DNA of 64,000 nt, taken from an uncultured Bacillota bacterium (GTDB taxonomy: Bacteria > Bacillota > Clostridia > Christensenellales > UBA1242). Position 1 is the stretch's first letter, and every line of letters begins with the position of its first letter. Position numbers and translations under genes: made by a program. The notes beneath the pieces were generated by a model. The model did not search any database. It was not told where the DNA came from and saw only the letters and a program-made list of their open reading frames with translations. Below, piece by piece: positions 43,482 through 51,692 of the stretch. The stretch covers positions 1-64,000 of the forward strand of contig CASDUK010000002.1 in assembly GCA_949283975.1 (NCBI GenBank), written 5' to 3'.

Positions 43482-44366
43482 ATGGAAAGCAAAAGAAAAG
43501 AAATTTTAAAATTTGAAAATGTTTCATTGACATACCACACAAAATCAGACGAAATTTTGGCGCTTGAAAATGTTAATTTTAGCGTTTATGAGGGAGAATT
43601 TGTTGCAATTGTTGGCCCAAGCGGCTGCGGAAAAACAACAATTTTGAGCCTAATTTCTGGAATTCTTTCGCCTAGCAGCGGAAAAATTTTTCTAGATGGA
43701 CGCGATATAACAAAAAAGCCAGAGAGCGCACAAAAAAAACTTTTAAAACTTTTTAAAAAAAAGTCAAAAGAAAAAAATAAGCAAAGTGAAATTGGATATA
43801 TGTTTCAAAAAGACCATCTTTTTGATTGGCGAACAATTTGGAAAAATGTAACGCTTGGCCTAGAAGTTCAAGGAAGAAAAAACGACATAGAAACAAAGGA
43901 AAAATTAGACAACTTACTTAACAAATATGGCCTTGGGCCGTTTAAAAACAAAAAACCAACCCAACTTTCTGGCGGAATGCGTCAGCGCGTTGCGCTTATT
44001 CGAACGCTTGCAATTAACCCAAAAATTTTGCTTTTAGACGAACCCTTCTCTGCCCTAGATTTTCAAACCCGCCTAAGCGTTTGTGACAGCGTTTCCGAAA
44101 TAATTGCAAATGAGAAAAAAACAGCGGTTTTAGTTACCCATGACATTGCCGAAGCAACAAGCATGGCCGACAGAATTATAATTCTTTCCTCTCGTCCGGG
44201 AACTGTTAAACGAATTGTTGATGTCAACCTAAAACATCTTGGCCCTCCAATTGTAAGGCGCGAAAGCGAAATTGCAAGAGGATTGTTTGATGAAATTTGG
44301 AAAGATTTAATTGTTTATAACACAGAGCCATCTTCTTCAAAGGAGAAAACAGATGAAAAAATTTAA
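43482..44366 (+). CDS. ABC transporter ATPase, SsuB/TauB/ThiZ-like
   Basis: A 294-residue ATPase. Walker A GPSGCGKTT, signature LSGGMRQRVALIRTL, Walker B ILLLDEPFSALD, switch VTHD. The MRQR signature and DEPFSALD..TR match the nitrate/sulfonate/taurine/pyrimidine-precursor group. An insert of basic residues (about 90-110) precedes the Q-loop. The permease follows with an overlap; a substrate-binding protein is absent, so the substrate is unknown. Confidence 0.9.
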   Translation: MESKRKEILKFENVSLTYHTKSDEILALENVNFSVYEGEFVAIVGPSGCGKTTILSLISGILSPSSGKIFLDGRDITKKPESAQKKLLKLFKKKSKEKNKQSEIGYMFQKDHLFDWRTIWKNVTLGLEVQGRKNDIETKEKLDNLLNKYGLGPFKNKKPTQLSGGMRQRVALIRTLAINPKILLLDEPFSALDFQTRLSVCDSVSEIIANEKKTAVLVTHDIAEATSMADRIIILSSRPGTVKRIVDVNLKHLGPPIVRRESEIARGLFDEIWKDLIVYNTEPSSSKEKTDEKI

Positions 44367-45177
44367 ATTTTTTAAAAGAGAAAAAAGCGTTAATTATTCT
44401 AAAGAACACCAAATTTATGTTAGGAAATTGACAAAAGAAAAGTGGATAATTCGTTTGATTCAAGTTTTAATTCTTGTTGCTTTCTTTGTTTTGTGGGAAG
44501 TTTTAACAATGTTTGGCGTTTTAGATCCGTTTTTCATAAGCTCTCCCTCAAGAATGATTGCAACAATTGAAGACCTTTATGTTTCGGGCGAACTTTTCCT
44601 CCACATTGGAACAACGCTTTATGAAACCGTTATTGGTTTTGTTTTAGCAACGGCAATTGGATATTTAATTGCTGTGATATTATGGTGGAGTGAAAGGCTT
44701 AGAAGAATTTTCGACCCATACATTGTTGTTTTAAACAGCCTTCCAAAAATTGCCCTTGGGCCGCTTATCATAATTTGGTTTGGCGCTGGAACAACGGCCA
44801 TAATTGTAATGTGCATATTAATTTGTGTAATTATAACAACATTAAGCTTGCTTGGTTCCTTTCTTTCCTGCGACAAGGACAAAATTCTTTTAATGAAGTC
44901 AATGAATGCAAAAAAATATCAAATTTTCTTTAAATTGATTGTTCCAAATTCAATGGTCGATTTTATTTCTGTTCTAAAAATAAATGTTGGAATGAGCTGG
45001 GTTGGCTCAATTATGGGCGAATATTTAGTTTCGAAGGCGGGTCTTGGCTATTTAATTGTCTATGGCGGAACTGTTTTCAAACTTGATTTAGTTATGACAA
45101 GCACGGTTATTCTCTGTCTTCTTGCTGGTTTGATGTATTTTATCGTTGCCCGAATTGAAGCCCATTTTAAAAGATAA
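44353..45177 (+). CDS. ABC transporter permease, SsuC/TauC-like
   Basis: A 274-residue permease with six or so membrane helices (first at about 37-57) and a BPD_transp_1 domain. The EAA-type loop is recognisable around LLMKSMNAKKYQIFFKLIVPNS. The start at ATG 44353 has AAGGAG upstream and overlaps the ATPase by 14 nt. Its last 90 nt overlap the end of the convergent YkvI-like gene. Confidence 0.9.
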   Translation: MKKFKFFKREKSVNYSKEHQIYVRKLTKEKWIIRLIQVLILVAFFVLWEVLTMFGVLDPFFISSPSRMIATIEDLYVSGELFLHIGTTLYETVIGFVLATAIGYLIAVILWWSERLRRIFDPYIVVLNSLPKIALGPLIIIWFGAGTTAIIVMCILICVIITTLSLLGSFLSCDKDKILLMKSMNAKKYQIFFKLIVPNSMVDFISVLKINVGMSWVGSIMGEYLVSKAGLGYLIVYGGTVFKLDLVMTSTVILCLLAGLMYFIVARIEAHFKR

Positions 45178-46179
45178 ATCTTTTAAATAGAACATCATAA
45201 CAAAGCCAAATGCGCCAATTATTGGATAGAAATATTTTACAATATCTCCAAAGCCAATTAAACTAATTAAAAAGAAAAGCAGTCCACTCGAAAGTGTTAT
45301 AAGAGCCTTTTTTGTTTTGCCAAACCGTGAAAAAGCAATCTCAACAAAGGAATATTGCGTTGTTAGAAGCGTTGTTACAATGCTTAAAATCATTACAAAA
45401 GAAAAACAAATTCCCGCCGGATTTCCAATTAAATAGGCCATGTAAACAAGCGGAAGGTCTGCATATAAAATTGCCTCGTCAATTACAAGAATTGATGCAA
45501 TAATTAGGCCAATTATAATTGTTAAAATTCCTCCAACAACAAAGGAAACAATTTTTGTTTGCCTTTTGTTTAATTTAAATCCAACATCAAACAAAATTCT
45601 GTTTGATGTAACTAAATTACAACAGCAATAGCTAACACAACTTAAACCTAAAAGGCCAACTGTTGGAAGATCTGTTGAAAGCGCGGGCGCGGAGAGAGGG
45701 GAAATTGTTAAACATTTTATGCAAATATAAATAATTCCAACAACTATAAACGGAACAAGGTATATGCTTAAATTTAAAAGTGCTCTAAGGCCAAAGAAAA
45801 TAACAACCGTTGAAACAAAAACCAAAACAAGGCTGTAAATTGGAAAATTAAACTGGTGGAAATGGGCGTTGCAAAGTTGGTTAACGCCGGCTAACATTGC
45901 AGAACCAATTATTGCTAAAAACAAAATTGAACAATAATCAAAAACTTTAATTGCTCTTGGGCTATTTTTAAAATCTGGACTGTAATAAACCTTTCCAAAA
46001 CTTAAAAACTGGTTAGCCCCAAGGAAAAAAAGCAGAAACAAAGCAATTAAAAAGAACATGCTAACAAAGCCATATTGCGCAAAAAAAACAACAATTTCTT
46101 GGCCAGAGGCAAGACCTGCCCCAACAATTGCCCCAACAACTAAAAGCGAAAATTTTAGGGCAACAAAAAATTCTTTCAT
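45088..46179 (-). CDS. YkvI-like membrane protein
   Basis: A 363-residue integral membrane protein with about ten helices. The N-terminal VVGAIVGAGLASGQEI is typical of the YkvI family, related to the LeuT-fold transporters, whose substrates are not known. The last 29 codons lie antisense to the ABC permease end, encoding a hydrophilic tail. The start ATG has a TAAAAT box ending exactly 6 nt upstream and no SD, again a leaderless layout. Confidence 0.85.
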   Translation of the reverse strand: MKEFFVALKFSLLVVGAIVGAGLASGQEIVVFFAQYGFVSMFFLIALFLLFFLGANQFLSFGKVYYSPDFKNSPRAIKVFDYCSILFLAIIGSAMLAGVNQLCNAHFHQFNFPIYSLVLVFVSTVVIFFGLRALLNLSIYLVPFIVVGIIYICIKCLTISPLSAPALSTDLPTVGLLGLSCVSYCCCNLVTSNRILFDVGFKLNKRQTKIVSFVVGGILTIIIGLIIASILVIDEAILYADLPLVYMAYLIGNPAGICFSFVMILSIVTTLLTTQYSFVEIAFSRFGKTKKALITLSSGLLFFLISLIGFGDIVKYFYPIIGAFGFVMMFYLKDLSFKMGFNSGNDKIHQTSKKTENNRACHN

Positions 46180-46254
46180 CTAAATATTTTACGATTGTGA
46201 AATTCAACATATGTTAATTTAAATAATTTTTCAAAATAAAAGCAAACTAAACCT

Positions 46255-46893
46255 ATGAGCCTAAAATTTGTTTATTATTTCGTTCTTATTCTATTGTTTG
46301 CTGGGTTTGCAGTTTGCGTAATTCCAATTCCAACCCATCAAATTGGATATGATGCTCTTTCTGAAACAGAAAAAGAACTTTACAATGATGCATACGAAAC
46401 CGAAAACTCGCCTTTTTATGACGCAGAATCTAACGGCCAAGTTATAAGCGAAATTGGAAATGTTGTAAATTTAGATTGGTTTGATGTTGTTGACAACTTT
46501 TTTACCAAATACACTCTTGTTGCAAGAGTTATTGATGTTGAAACAAAGAAATCATATTATGTTAAAAGGGTTGGAGGCTACAACCACGCAGACGTTCAAC
46601 CAATTGATTCCAAAAACACAGAAATTATGAAAAGCCTTTACAACGGTGTTTGGAGTTGGGCTCGCCGCGCGGTTTGGGTTGAAATTAACGGAACATATGT
46701 TGCCGCTTCTATAAACGGAATGCCCCACGGTTACACGCTTATTGAGGGCAACAACATGGACGGCCACACTTGCATCCACTTTCTAAACAGCAAAACCCAT
46801 GGAACAAAGCGCGTTGATGAAGCCCATCAAAACGCAGTTGCAACAGCATATGCACGAAAAGACGAGCTTTACAAGTTTTTGTTAAATAATTAA
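46255..46893 (+). CDS. exported protein with an L,D-transpeptidase-like HG...HxC motif
   Basis: A 212-residue protein with an N-terminal signal anchor (about 5-26) and an extracytoplasmic domain. The segment NGMPHGYTLIEG followed by GHTCIHF resembles the catalytic His and SHGC-Cys of YkuD-type L,D-transpeptidases (His and Cys 14 residues apart), though GH-T-C replaces SHGC. A nearby SWARRAVWVEING precedes it. It could crosslink or trim peptidoglycan. No SD is evident. The assignment rests on this motif only. Confidence 0.5.
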   Translation: MSLKFVYYFVLILLFAGFAVCVIPIPTHQIGYDALSETEKELYNDAYETENSPFYDAESNGQVISEIGNVVNLDWFDVVDNFFTKYTLVARVIDVETKKSYYVKRVGGYNHADVQPIDSKNTEIMKSLYNGVWSWARRAVWVEINGTYVAASINGMPHGYTLIEGNNMDGHTCIHFLNSKTHGTKRVDEAHQNAVATAYARKDELYKFLLNN

Positions 46894-46915
46894 AGCCACA
46901 AAATTGTGGCCTTAA
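46894..46915. terminator. hairpin between convergent genes
   Basis: Stem AGCCACAA/TTGTGGCC-like followed by short A/T runs, between the exported protein and the MreB-like gene. The T tract is weak. Confidence 0.5.
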
Positions 46916-47910
46916 AAATTATCAATAATTTCTAAAAGTAATTTTTTGTTTGAAAGAAGTTTTCCCGCCGCAATCAGCGGCGCGTTGTCGCCGTCTGGAA
47001 TTACATTAACTTTAATTTGAAGTTTCTTTGCCAAAAACTTTGAAAGCCCCAAAATTGATGAAAGCCCGCCCGAAACAAAAATTCCCTCCTGTGCAACATC
47101 GCCCGAAACTTCTGGCGGACAAACATTTAATGTTGTTTCAATTGCCGAAATAATGTTATCCATAAAAGTTTGTAGCATTGGAAAGATTTCTTCGCTTGAA
47201 ACAACAATTTGTTTTGGCTTTCCGCTCGCCTCGTCAATTCCAATTACACTTGAGGTTCTAACATCTCCCTCAACCAACGTTGCAATTTCTTCTTTAAGCC
47301 GCTTTGCGCTTGCAATGCTAATTTCAACCTTGTGTTTCTTTGAAATGTATTGCGCAATTTCAATATCTAAATATCTTCCGCCAAGTTCAATTGAACAGCC
47401 CTTTAAAATTGAATTCATGTTAATTGCTGCAACATCTGTTAGCGTTCCGCCAATGTGGACGCAAAGCTTTGTTTTGCTCTGCTCAACTTCGCCCGTTGCA
47501 TATGCGCTGCAAACAACAGTTGGAATTAAGCAAACTTTTCCAATTCCGGCAATTTTTGCTGCGCGAGCATAGTCTTTTTTTGCCTCATCTGAAATTCCTG
47601 TTGGAACTAAAATAATTGCACTTTCCTTTGGAAATTTCCTTAGTTCAACTTTTCTAAAAAAATATTTAAGCATTTCCGCCGTGTAATCAAGGCTTTTAAC
47701 TTCTCCGCAAACAACAGGGCTAAAAATGTAAGTTGAATCGTTTGTTTTTCCCTGAAGTTTTTCTGCGTCAAACCCAATTGCTTTAATTTCATATTGCTGG
47801 CCAACATTCGCTGCGCAAACCAGGCTTGGCTCTTTTAAAACAAGCCCTTGCCCTCTTCTGTAAATAAGCGTGTTAACTCCGCCAAATTCAATTGCTAAAT
47901 TAAAAGCCAT
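46912..47910 (-). CDS. divergent MreB-like actin-fold protein
   Basis: A 332-residue protein that aligns by eye along the whole MreB/Mbl family (NTLIYRRGQGLVLKEPS, LKYFFRKV, VPTGISDEAKK, ISSEE-like region, VSGGLSSILGLSKFLAKK). The nucleotide motifs are altered. Phosphate 1 is EFGGVNT instead of D(L)GT.NT, phosphate 2 is HIGGTLTD instead of DIGGGTT, and the EEP catalytic segment reads IPT. It may bind nucleotide without hydrolysis, or be a pseudo-actin. Last gene of a four-gene operon, one base after the protease gene. It is probably not the main MreB. Confidence 0.8.
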   Translation of the reverse strand: MAFNLAIEFGGVNTLIYRRGQGLVLKEPSLVCAANVGQQYEIKAIGFDAEKLQGKTNDSTYIFSPVVCGEVKSLDYTAEMLKYFFRKVELRKFPKESAIILVPTGISDEAKKDYARAAKIAGIGKVCLIPTVVCSAYATGEVEQSKTKLCVHIGGTLTDVAAINMNSILKGCSIELGGRYLDIEIAQYISKKHKVEISIASAKRLKEEIATLVEGDVRTSSVIGIDEASGKPKQIVVSSEEIFPMLQTFMDNIISAIETTLNVCPPEVSGDVAQEGIFVSGGLSSILGLSKFLAKKLQIKVNVIPDGDNAPLIAAGKLLSNKKLLLEIIDNF

Positions 47911-47911
47911 G

Positions 47912-49087
47912 TTAATTTATTATTGCCAGTTCGACAATATTTCCTCCTCTGTTAACTTTAAATATTGCGTTTTGAGCGTAAAGCAAGTTTAGTCTTGCAT
48001 ATCTAAACGAATTATTATCCCAAACTTCAAAGGTTTCTGTTCCATCGGCAGTTTGAATTTTAACTTCAACTATAACATCTCCAACTTGAAGGCCGCTGAT
48101 AAGACACGAATTTTCAATTCCAGTTACATAAAGCCCTTCTTCTTCAAAACCAACAGAGGTTTGAGACATGCTATCTAAAACAGAGTCCGTTCCGGTGAAC
48201 CCAAGAACAATTTCCTCTGTTTTTGAGCCTGATTCATAGTAATTTTCAACAACTTTGTCCAAAACGGCAATTGCCGGATAGATTGAAACAGCAAAGAAAA
48301 GAGAGTTTGCATCGTCATCTCCAAGCGTGTTTAACCCAATTACATTTCCGTCCATGTCAATTAGCGCCCCGCCGCTGTTGCCGTGGTTAATTGATGCATT
48401 GTGTTGAATTAGATGTTCATACACATTAGTTTCCGAAGTTGCAACTCTCAATATAGTTGAAGAAATGTCTCCAATTGTTGCTGAGGCATGATAGGATTTT
48501 TGATTTCCAACAGTTATAACCTGCTCTAAAACCCCAATCCTCTCCTCATCGCTGCAATAAATTGTTCTATCTTTAAGTTTTGCAGCCGGAAGAGAGGCAA
48601 ATTCCTCGCAAATTATAATTGCCATGTCGAAAACAGAGTTTTCCCACAAAATTTCAGCTGGATAATATGTTTCACCTCCATCTTGGCTAACATAGCATTG
48701 ATAATAAACATTTGTTGCGCCATAGGAAACAGGGTCTGCCAAAACATCTTCAATAACATGATAGTTCGTTAAAATAAAACCGCCGGTGTGAACAACAAAT
48801 CCACTTCCATAGCTTGATAGTTCCATAGATTTAGAACTTCCATCATTTATTTCCGTTACTTGATATATTAAAACAGTAAAAGAAATATCAATATATTTTT
48901 GTGCAATTTCAGAAGCAGTGCTCCCCTCTTCAACCGTTATTGGCGTGTTTTCTTGATATTGCGAAACATGCTGAGAATTTCCGCCTGTTATTGTTGAAGA
49001 AACAGGGCCAAATATTTCGCATCCGCTAAAAGCAAAAACGCAACAAATTAAAAATGCAAAAACACTTAAAATTCTGGCCTTTTCCAT
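47912..49087 (-). CDS. trypsin-like lipoprotein protease (HtrA/DegP-like)
   Basis: A 391-residue protein. A lipobox (FSGC, Cys about 23) ends the signal peptide, so it should be a membrane-anchored lipoprotein outside the cell. The catalytic triad is visible: His in LTNYHVIED, Asp in VFDMAIII, Ser in GNSGGALID. A PDZ-like region follows (about 310-391, ISGLQVGDVIVEV). Its ATG shares a base with the stop of the upstream gene (TAATG). As an HtrA-type protease it may respond to envelope stress. Confidence 0.88.
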   Translation of the reverse strand: MEKARILSVFAFLICCVFAFSGCEIFGPVSSTITGGNSQHVSQYQENTPITVEEGSTASEIAQKYIDISFTVLIYQVTEINDGSSKSMELSSYGSGFVVHTGGFILTNYHVIEDVLADPVSYGATNVYYQCYVSQDGGETYYPAEILWENSVFDMAIIICEEFASLPAAKLKDRTIYCSDEERIGVLEQVITVGNQKSYHASATIGDISSTILRVATSETNVYEHLIQHNASINHGNSGGALIDMDGNVIGLNTLGDDDANSLFFAVSIYPAIAVLDKVVENYYESGSKTEEIVLGFTGTDSVLDSMSQTSVGFEEEGLYVTGIENSCLISGLQVGDVIVEVKIQTADGTETFEVWDNNSFRYARLNLLYAQNAIFKVNRGGNIVELAIIN

Positions 49088-50601
49088 TAAATAACCTCAA
49101 TAAACTTGGTGAAAACCTTTTTAAAGTTTTTGTTAACTTTCATTGCTTCTTTAATCTCAAAATCTGCATCTTTGTTAACAATTGTTTTAACAATTATTGA
49201 GTCTCCCAAAATGTCGCAATTAAGGTCATCAACAGCCCCGCTCTTGCTTGCATCAAGAGCCGCGGAAAGTTGGATTAAAACACCAACCTTTTTAACAGCA
49301 ACAGAATCTTCTTCTGTTACCAAACTTGAATATCTAATCCACTCTGAAAGATTGAAATTGTCAAGGTCTTGAAGTTTGCATGCAAATGCTCCAAGCAAAA
49401 TTTCTTTCTGAGAAGCCCCTTTAATTTTTGAATTTAAAATAACTTCAAAAGAATTTTTAACCGCGTTGTCAAAGTTAATTCTCTTTCCGCAGTCATATAA
49501 ATAACCTGCAATTCTAAGAGGTTTAATATAGTTCCTTGGAAGTTTGTGAACAACTTTAAGTTGTTTAAAAACATTAATTGAAAGCTCATAAACTTTGTCG
49601 TTGTTTGAATTTGGGCCAGAGAAAAACGCGCTTATGTTTTCCAAACTGTAAATAAACATATCGCTAAGCGGACGCTCGTTAATTGCAGGAACTACCGATG
49701 TTGAAATCAAACCATCTAAAATTTTGTCTGCACTAATTGAAACTTGTTTTGCGCCAAGGCTGTCAATAAACAATTTGGCCAAAATTGCCCCTGCAAAAAC
49801 CCTGTCTGCGCTTTCAGAACTAATTCCCTTAATTTTTTTTGTGCTATCAAGCCCAAGACCTTCAACCAAAGAATAGACGCTATTAAAATTTTCAAGTGAA
49901 AGAACATAGTTGTTTTCCATTTCAAGCGGATATCTTGTTGCCTTTCTTGCAATTTTCCCAATTGAAAGCATTGTGCTTCCGCTTGTTAAAATTTCCGTTT
50001 CCGCGTCAATTGATTTTACAAAATCTGCTTTGGAAAAATATGAATTAAACAGGTTTGAAATTTCCTGTTTTTTTTCTTGAATGTTGCCCTCTGAATTCAA
50101 AATTTTTGCAACTTGAAAAACCCCAAATGGGAAAATAACAGAATTTAAAATGTTCCTCCTGTTAAAGCTTAAAAGATAGCAAAACCTTGAACCAACATAG
50201 AAATAAACGCCCTTTTGAACATCGCTTGAGTTAACCGCGCCAATAAAAGTGTTTTTCATTTCATCTTCACGGGTTAAAATGTTTAGCAAAAAGCCGCAAG
50301 TGTTATATATTTCTTCAGAAATGCTCTTGTTGTTTTTTGCCTCAGCAAAAAAACTTCCCGAATAGGAATAGATTTCTGTTATGGAATTATTATCGCAAAT
50401 TCTGCGATACATTTTTAAAATCTTCAAAAGATCTTTTATTAAAACTGGCCTTAAAATTCCGTTCTTGTCAATGTCTTCAACAAGCGGAATTGAATCTGAA
50501 AAAACATCAACAATGTTGAAATATAAGTTATCTTTACATTCAATCAAAACTAAATTAACATTTTCATGATCAATTTGAATAATTGCCTTCTTTGTCGTCA
50601 T
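49087..50601 (-). CDS. degenerate Ppx/GppA-like protein with HD-like C-domain
   Basis: A 504-residue protein resembling exopolyphosphatase/pppGpp phosphatase in layout: N-terminal actin-like domains, the SADRVFAGAILAKLF and VSADKILDGLI helices, then a C-terminal HD-like domain (about 340-440). Key motifs are lost. The phosphate loop DxGGGS is YVGSRFC, and the HD motif is YDCG. Enzyme activity is therefore doubtful and a sensing or scaffolding role is likely. Start ATG 50601 (MTTKKA) has AGGAGAAAT; a longer frame is rejected. It follows the ferredoxin by 7 nt. Confidence 0.7.
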   Translation of the reverse strand: MTTKKAIIQIDHENVNLVLIECKDNLYFNIVDVFSDSIPLVEDIDKNGILRPVLIKDLLKILKMYRRICDNNSITEIYSYSGSFFAEAKNNKSISEEIYNTCGFLLNILTREDEMKNTFIGAVNSSDVQKGVYFYVGSRFCYLLSFNRRNILNSVIFPFGVFQVAKILNSEGNIQEKKQEISNLFNSYFSKADFVKSIDAETEILTSGSTMLSIGKIARKATRYPLEMENNYVLSLENFNSVYSLVEGLGLDSTKKIKGISSESADRVFAGAILAKLFIDSLGAKQVSISADKILDGLISTSVVPAINERPLSDMFIYSLENISAFFSGPNSNNDKVYELSINVFKQLKVVHKLPRNYIKPLRIAGYLYDCGKRINFDNAVKNSFEVILNSKIKGASQKEILLGAFACKLQDLDNFNLSEWIRYSSLVTEEDSVAVKKVGVLIQLSAALDASKSGAVDDLNCDILGDSIIVKTIVNKDADFEIKEAMKVNKNFKKVFTKFIEVI

Positions 50602-50608
50602 ATTTCTC

Positions 50609-50779
50609 CTAATCCTCAATTTTAATTGCGCCAACTGGGCACATTCCCTCGCAAGAATGACACTTAATACACTTGTTAGGATCTATGTGGGCCTTTCCGT
50701 CATTACCCCAAGAAATTGCGTTAACTGGGCAAATATCGATGCATGTTCCACAAGATATACACTTATTTTTATCTACCAT
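50609..50779 (-). CDS. 2[4Fe-4S] ferredoxin
   Basis: A 56-residue clostridial-type ferredoxin starting MVDKNKC. It has two complete CxxCxxCxxxCP sites (CISCGTCIDICP and CIKCHSCEGMCP). AGGAGAAATTT precedes ATG 50779. First gene of the four-gene operon leading to the MreB-like protein. It could serve the [FeFe] hydrogenase, but its operon partners are not redox enzymes. Confidence 0.95.
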   Translation of the reverse strand: MVDKNKCISCGTCIDICPVNAISWGNDGKAHIDPNKCIKCHSCEGMCPVGAIKIED

Positions 50780-50789
50780 AAATTTCTCC

Positions 50790-50814
50790 TATGCTACGCT
50801 TGAATTTTAGCATA
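50790..50814. promoter_or_regulatory. inverted repeat (operator-like) at the ferredoxin operon promoter
   Basis: Perfect arms TATGCTA (50790-50796) and TAGCATA (50808-50814) with 11 bp between. On the minus strand, TTTACA, 17 bp, TAAAAT forms the promoter and its -10 overlaps the upstream arm. The repeat could be a repressor site or a 5' hairpin just before the RBS. Confidence 0.55.
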
Positions 50815-50849
50815 GAATAAAAATTTTGTAAAGCAAACTGAGGGCTATT

Positions 50850-51218
50850 TTAGTTTTTTTCAAAAATTAAACAGCAAATTTCATAAACTGCAATCAAAAT
50901 TAGATATGAACCAAAAAGCATTCTTAAAATTTCGTTGTCAAGCGTGCTTGCCAGAAAAGCAAAGCCAACAGAAGAGGCAACTCCTGGAATAATAATCCAA
51001 AGAATTCCCTTTGTTTCAACCATCTTGTTTTTAAAATGGATAATAAGCGCAACAATTGCCATTGGCAAGAAGGCAAGAAGGTTAATTCCTTGGGCAACCT
51101 TTTGTTCAACGGCCAAAAAAATTGTTAAAAGCGGAATTAAAAGCGTTCCCCCGCCCATTCCCATTCCGCCGAGGATTCCGCCAATAATTCCAAAAACTAT
51201 ATAAAGAGCAATTTCCAT
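50850..51218 (-). CDS. TauE/SafE (TSUP) transporter, second half
   Basis: A 122-residue membrane protein with four helices. GGILGGMGMGGGTLLIPLL is the TSUP repeat motif. Full TauE/SafE proteins are about 250 residues with two such repeats; here the repeats are separate genes (this and 51228). The pair presumably forms a heterodimer exporting a sulfonate, sulfite or organic acid. RBS AAGGTGG is present. Confidence 0.85.
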   Translation of the reverse strand: MEIALYIVFGIIGGILGGMGMGGGTLLIPLLTIFLAVEQKVAQGINLLAFLPMAIVALIIHFKNKMVETKGILWIIIPGVASSVGFAFLASTLDNEILRMLFGSYLILIAVYEICCLIFEKN

Positions 51219-51227
51219 AAACCCACC

Positions 51228-51590
51228 TTAAATTAAAAGCCTAACGCCGGCGGCAAGAACAACAAGAATGAAAACAATTCTAACAATTTTCCCGTTGAGT
51301 TTTGAAAGCAGAAATGCGCCAAGTGCTCCGCCCAAAACAAACCCTCCGCCAACAAATCCAAACATTGGCCAATCTATTCTAACTTTTATTACATAGACAA
51401 TAATTGAAAAGAGTGCAATTGGAAGCATAACGGCAAGCGCAGTTGAATGGGATTTTTTATTATCGACATTTAAAACCTTTTCAAGAAGTGGAACGCAAAT
51501 CATTCCACCTCCGCCCCCGAAAAAACCATTTGCAATTCCAATTGCAAATCCGCTTAAAATTAAAACAACTTTATCCTTAAACTTTTTCAT
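51228..51590 (-). CDS. TauE/SafE (TSUP) transporter, first half
   Basis: A 120-residue membrane protein with the motif NGFFGGGGGMICVPLL and four helices. It is the upstream partner of the gene at 50850, from which it is separated by 9 nt. The start at ATG 51590 has no clear SD. Confidence 0.85.
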   Translation of the reverse strand: MKKFKDKVVLILSGFAIGIANGFFGGGGGMICVPLLEKVLNVDNKKSHSTALAVMLPIALFSIIVYVIKVRIDWPMFGFVGGGFVLGGALGAFLLSKLNGKIVRIVFILVVLAAGVRLLI

Positions 51591-51636
51591 AATCAAAACT
51601 TATTATCTTGAATTTTTAAATTTTTATTAAATTGCT

Positions 51637-51664
51637 TTGTAATTTTTTAAAAGTTAAGTATACT
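51637..51664 (+). promoter_or_regulatory. promoter of the large surface protein
   Basis: TTGTAA (51637-51642), 16 bp, TATACT (51659-51664), followed by AAAAGGTGG before ATG 51693. Confidence 0.6.
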
Positions 51665-51692
51665 AATTTGGAATTATTTAAAAAGGTGGAAT

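Noticed and set aside
46912-47910. Annotating the actin-like gene as the main mreB
   Set aside because: Nucleotide motifs are degenerate and there is no mreCD neighbour.
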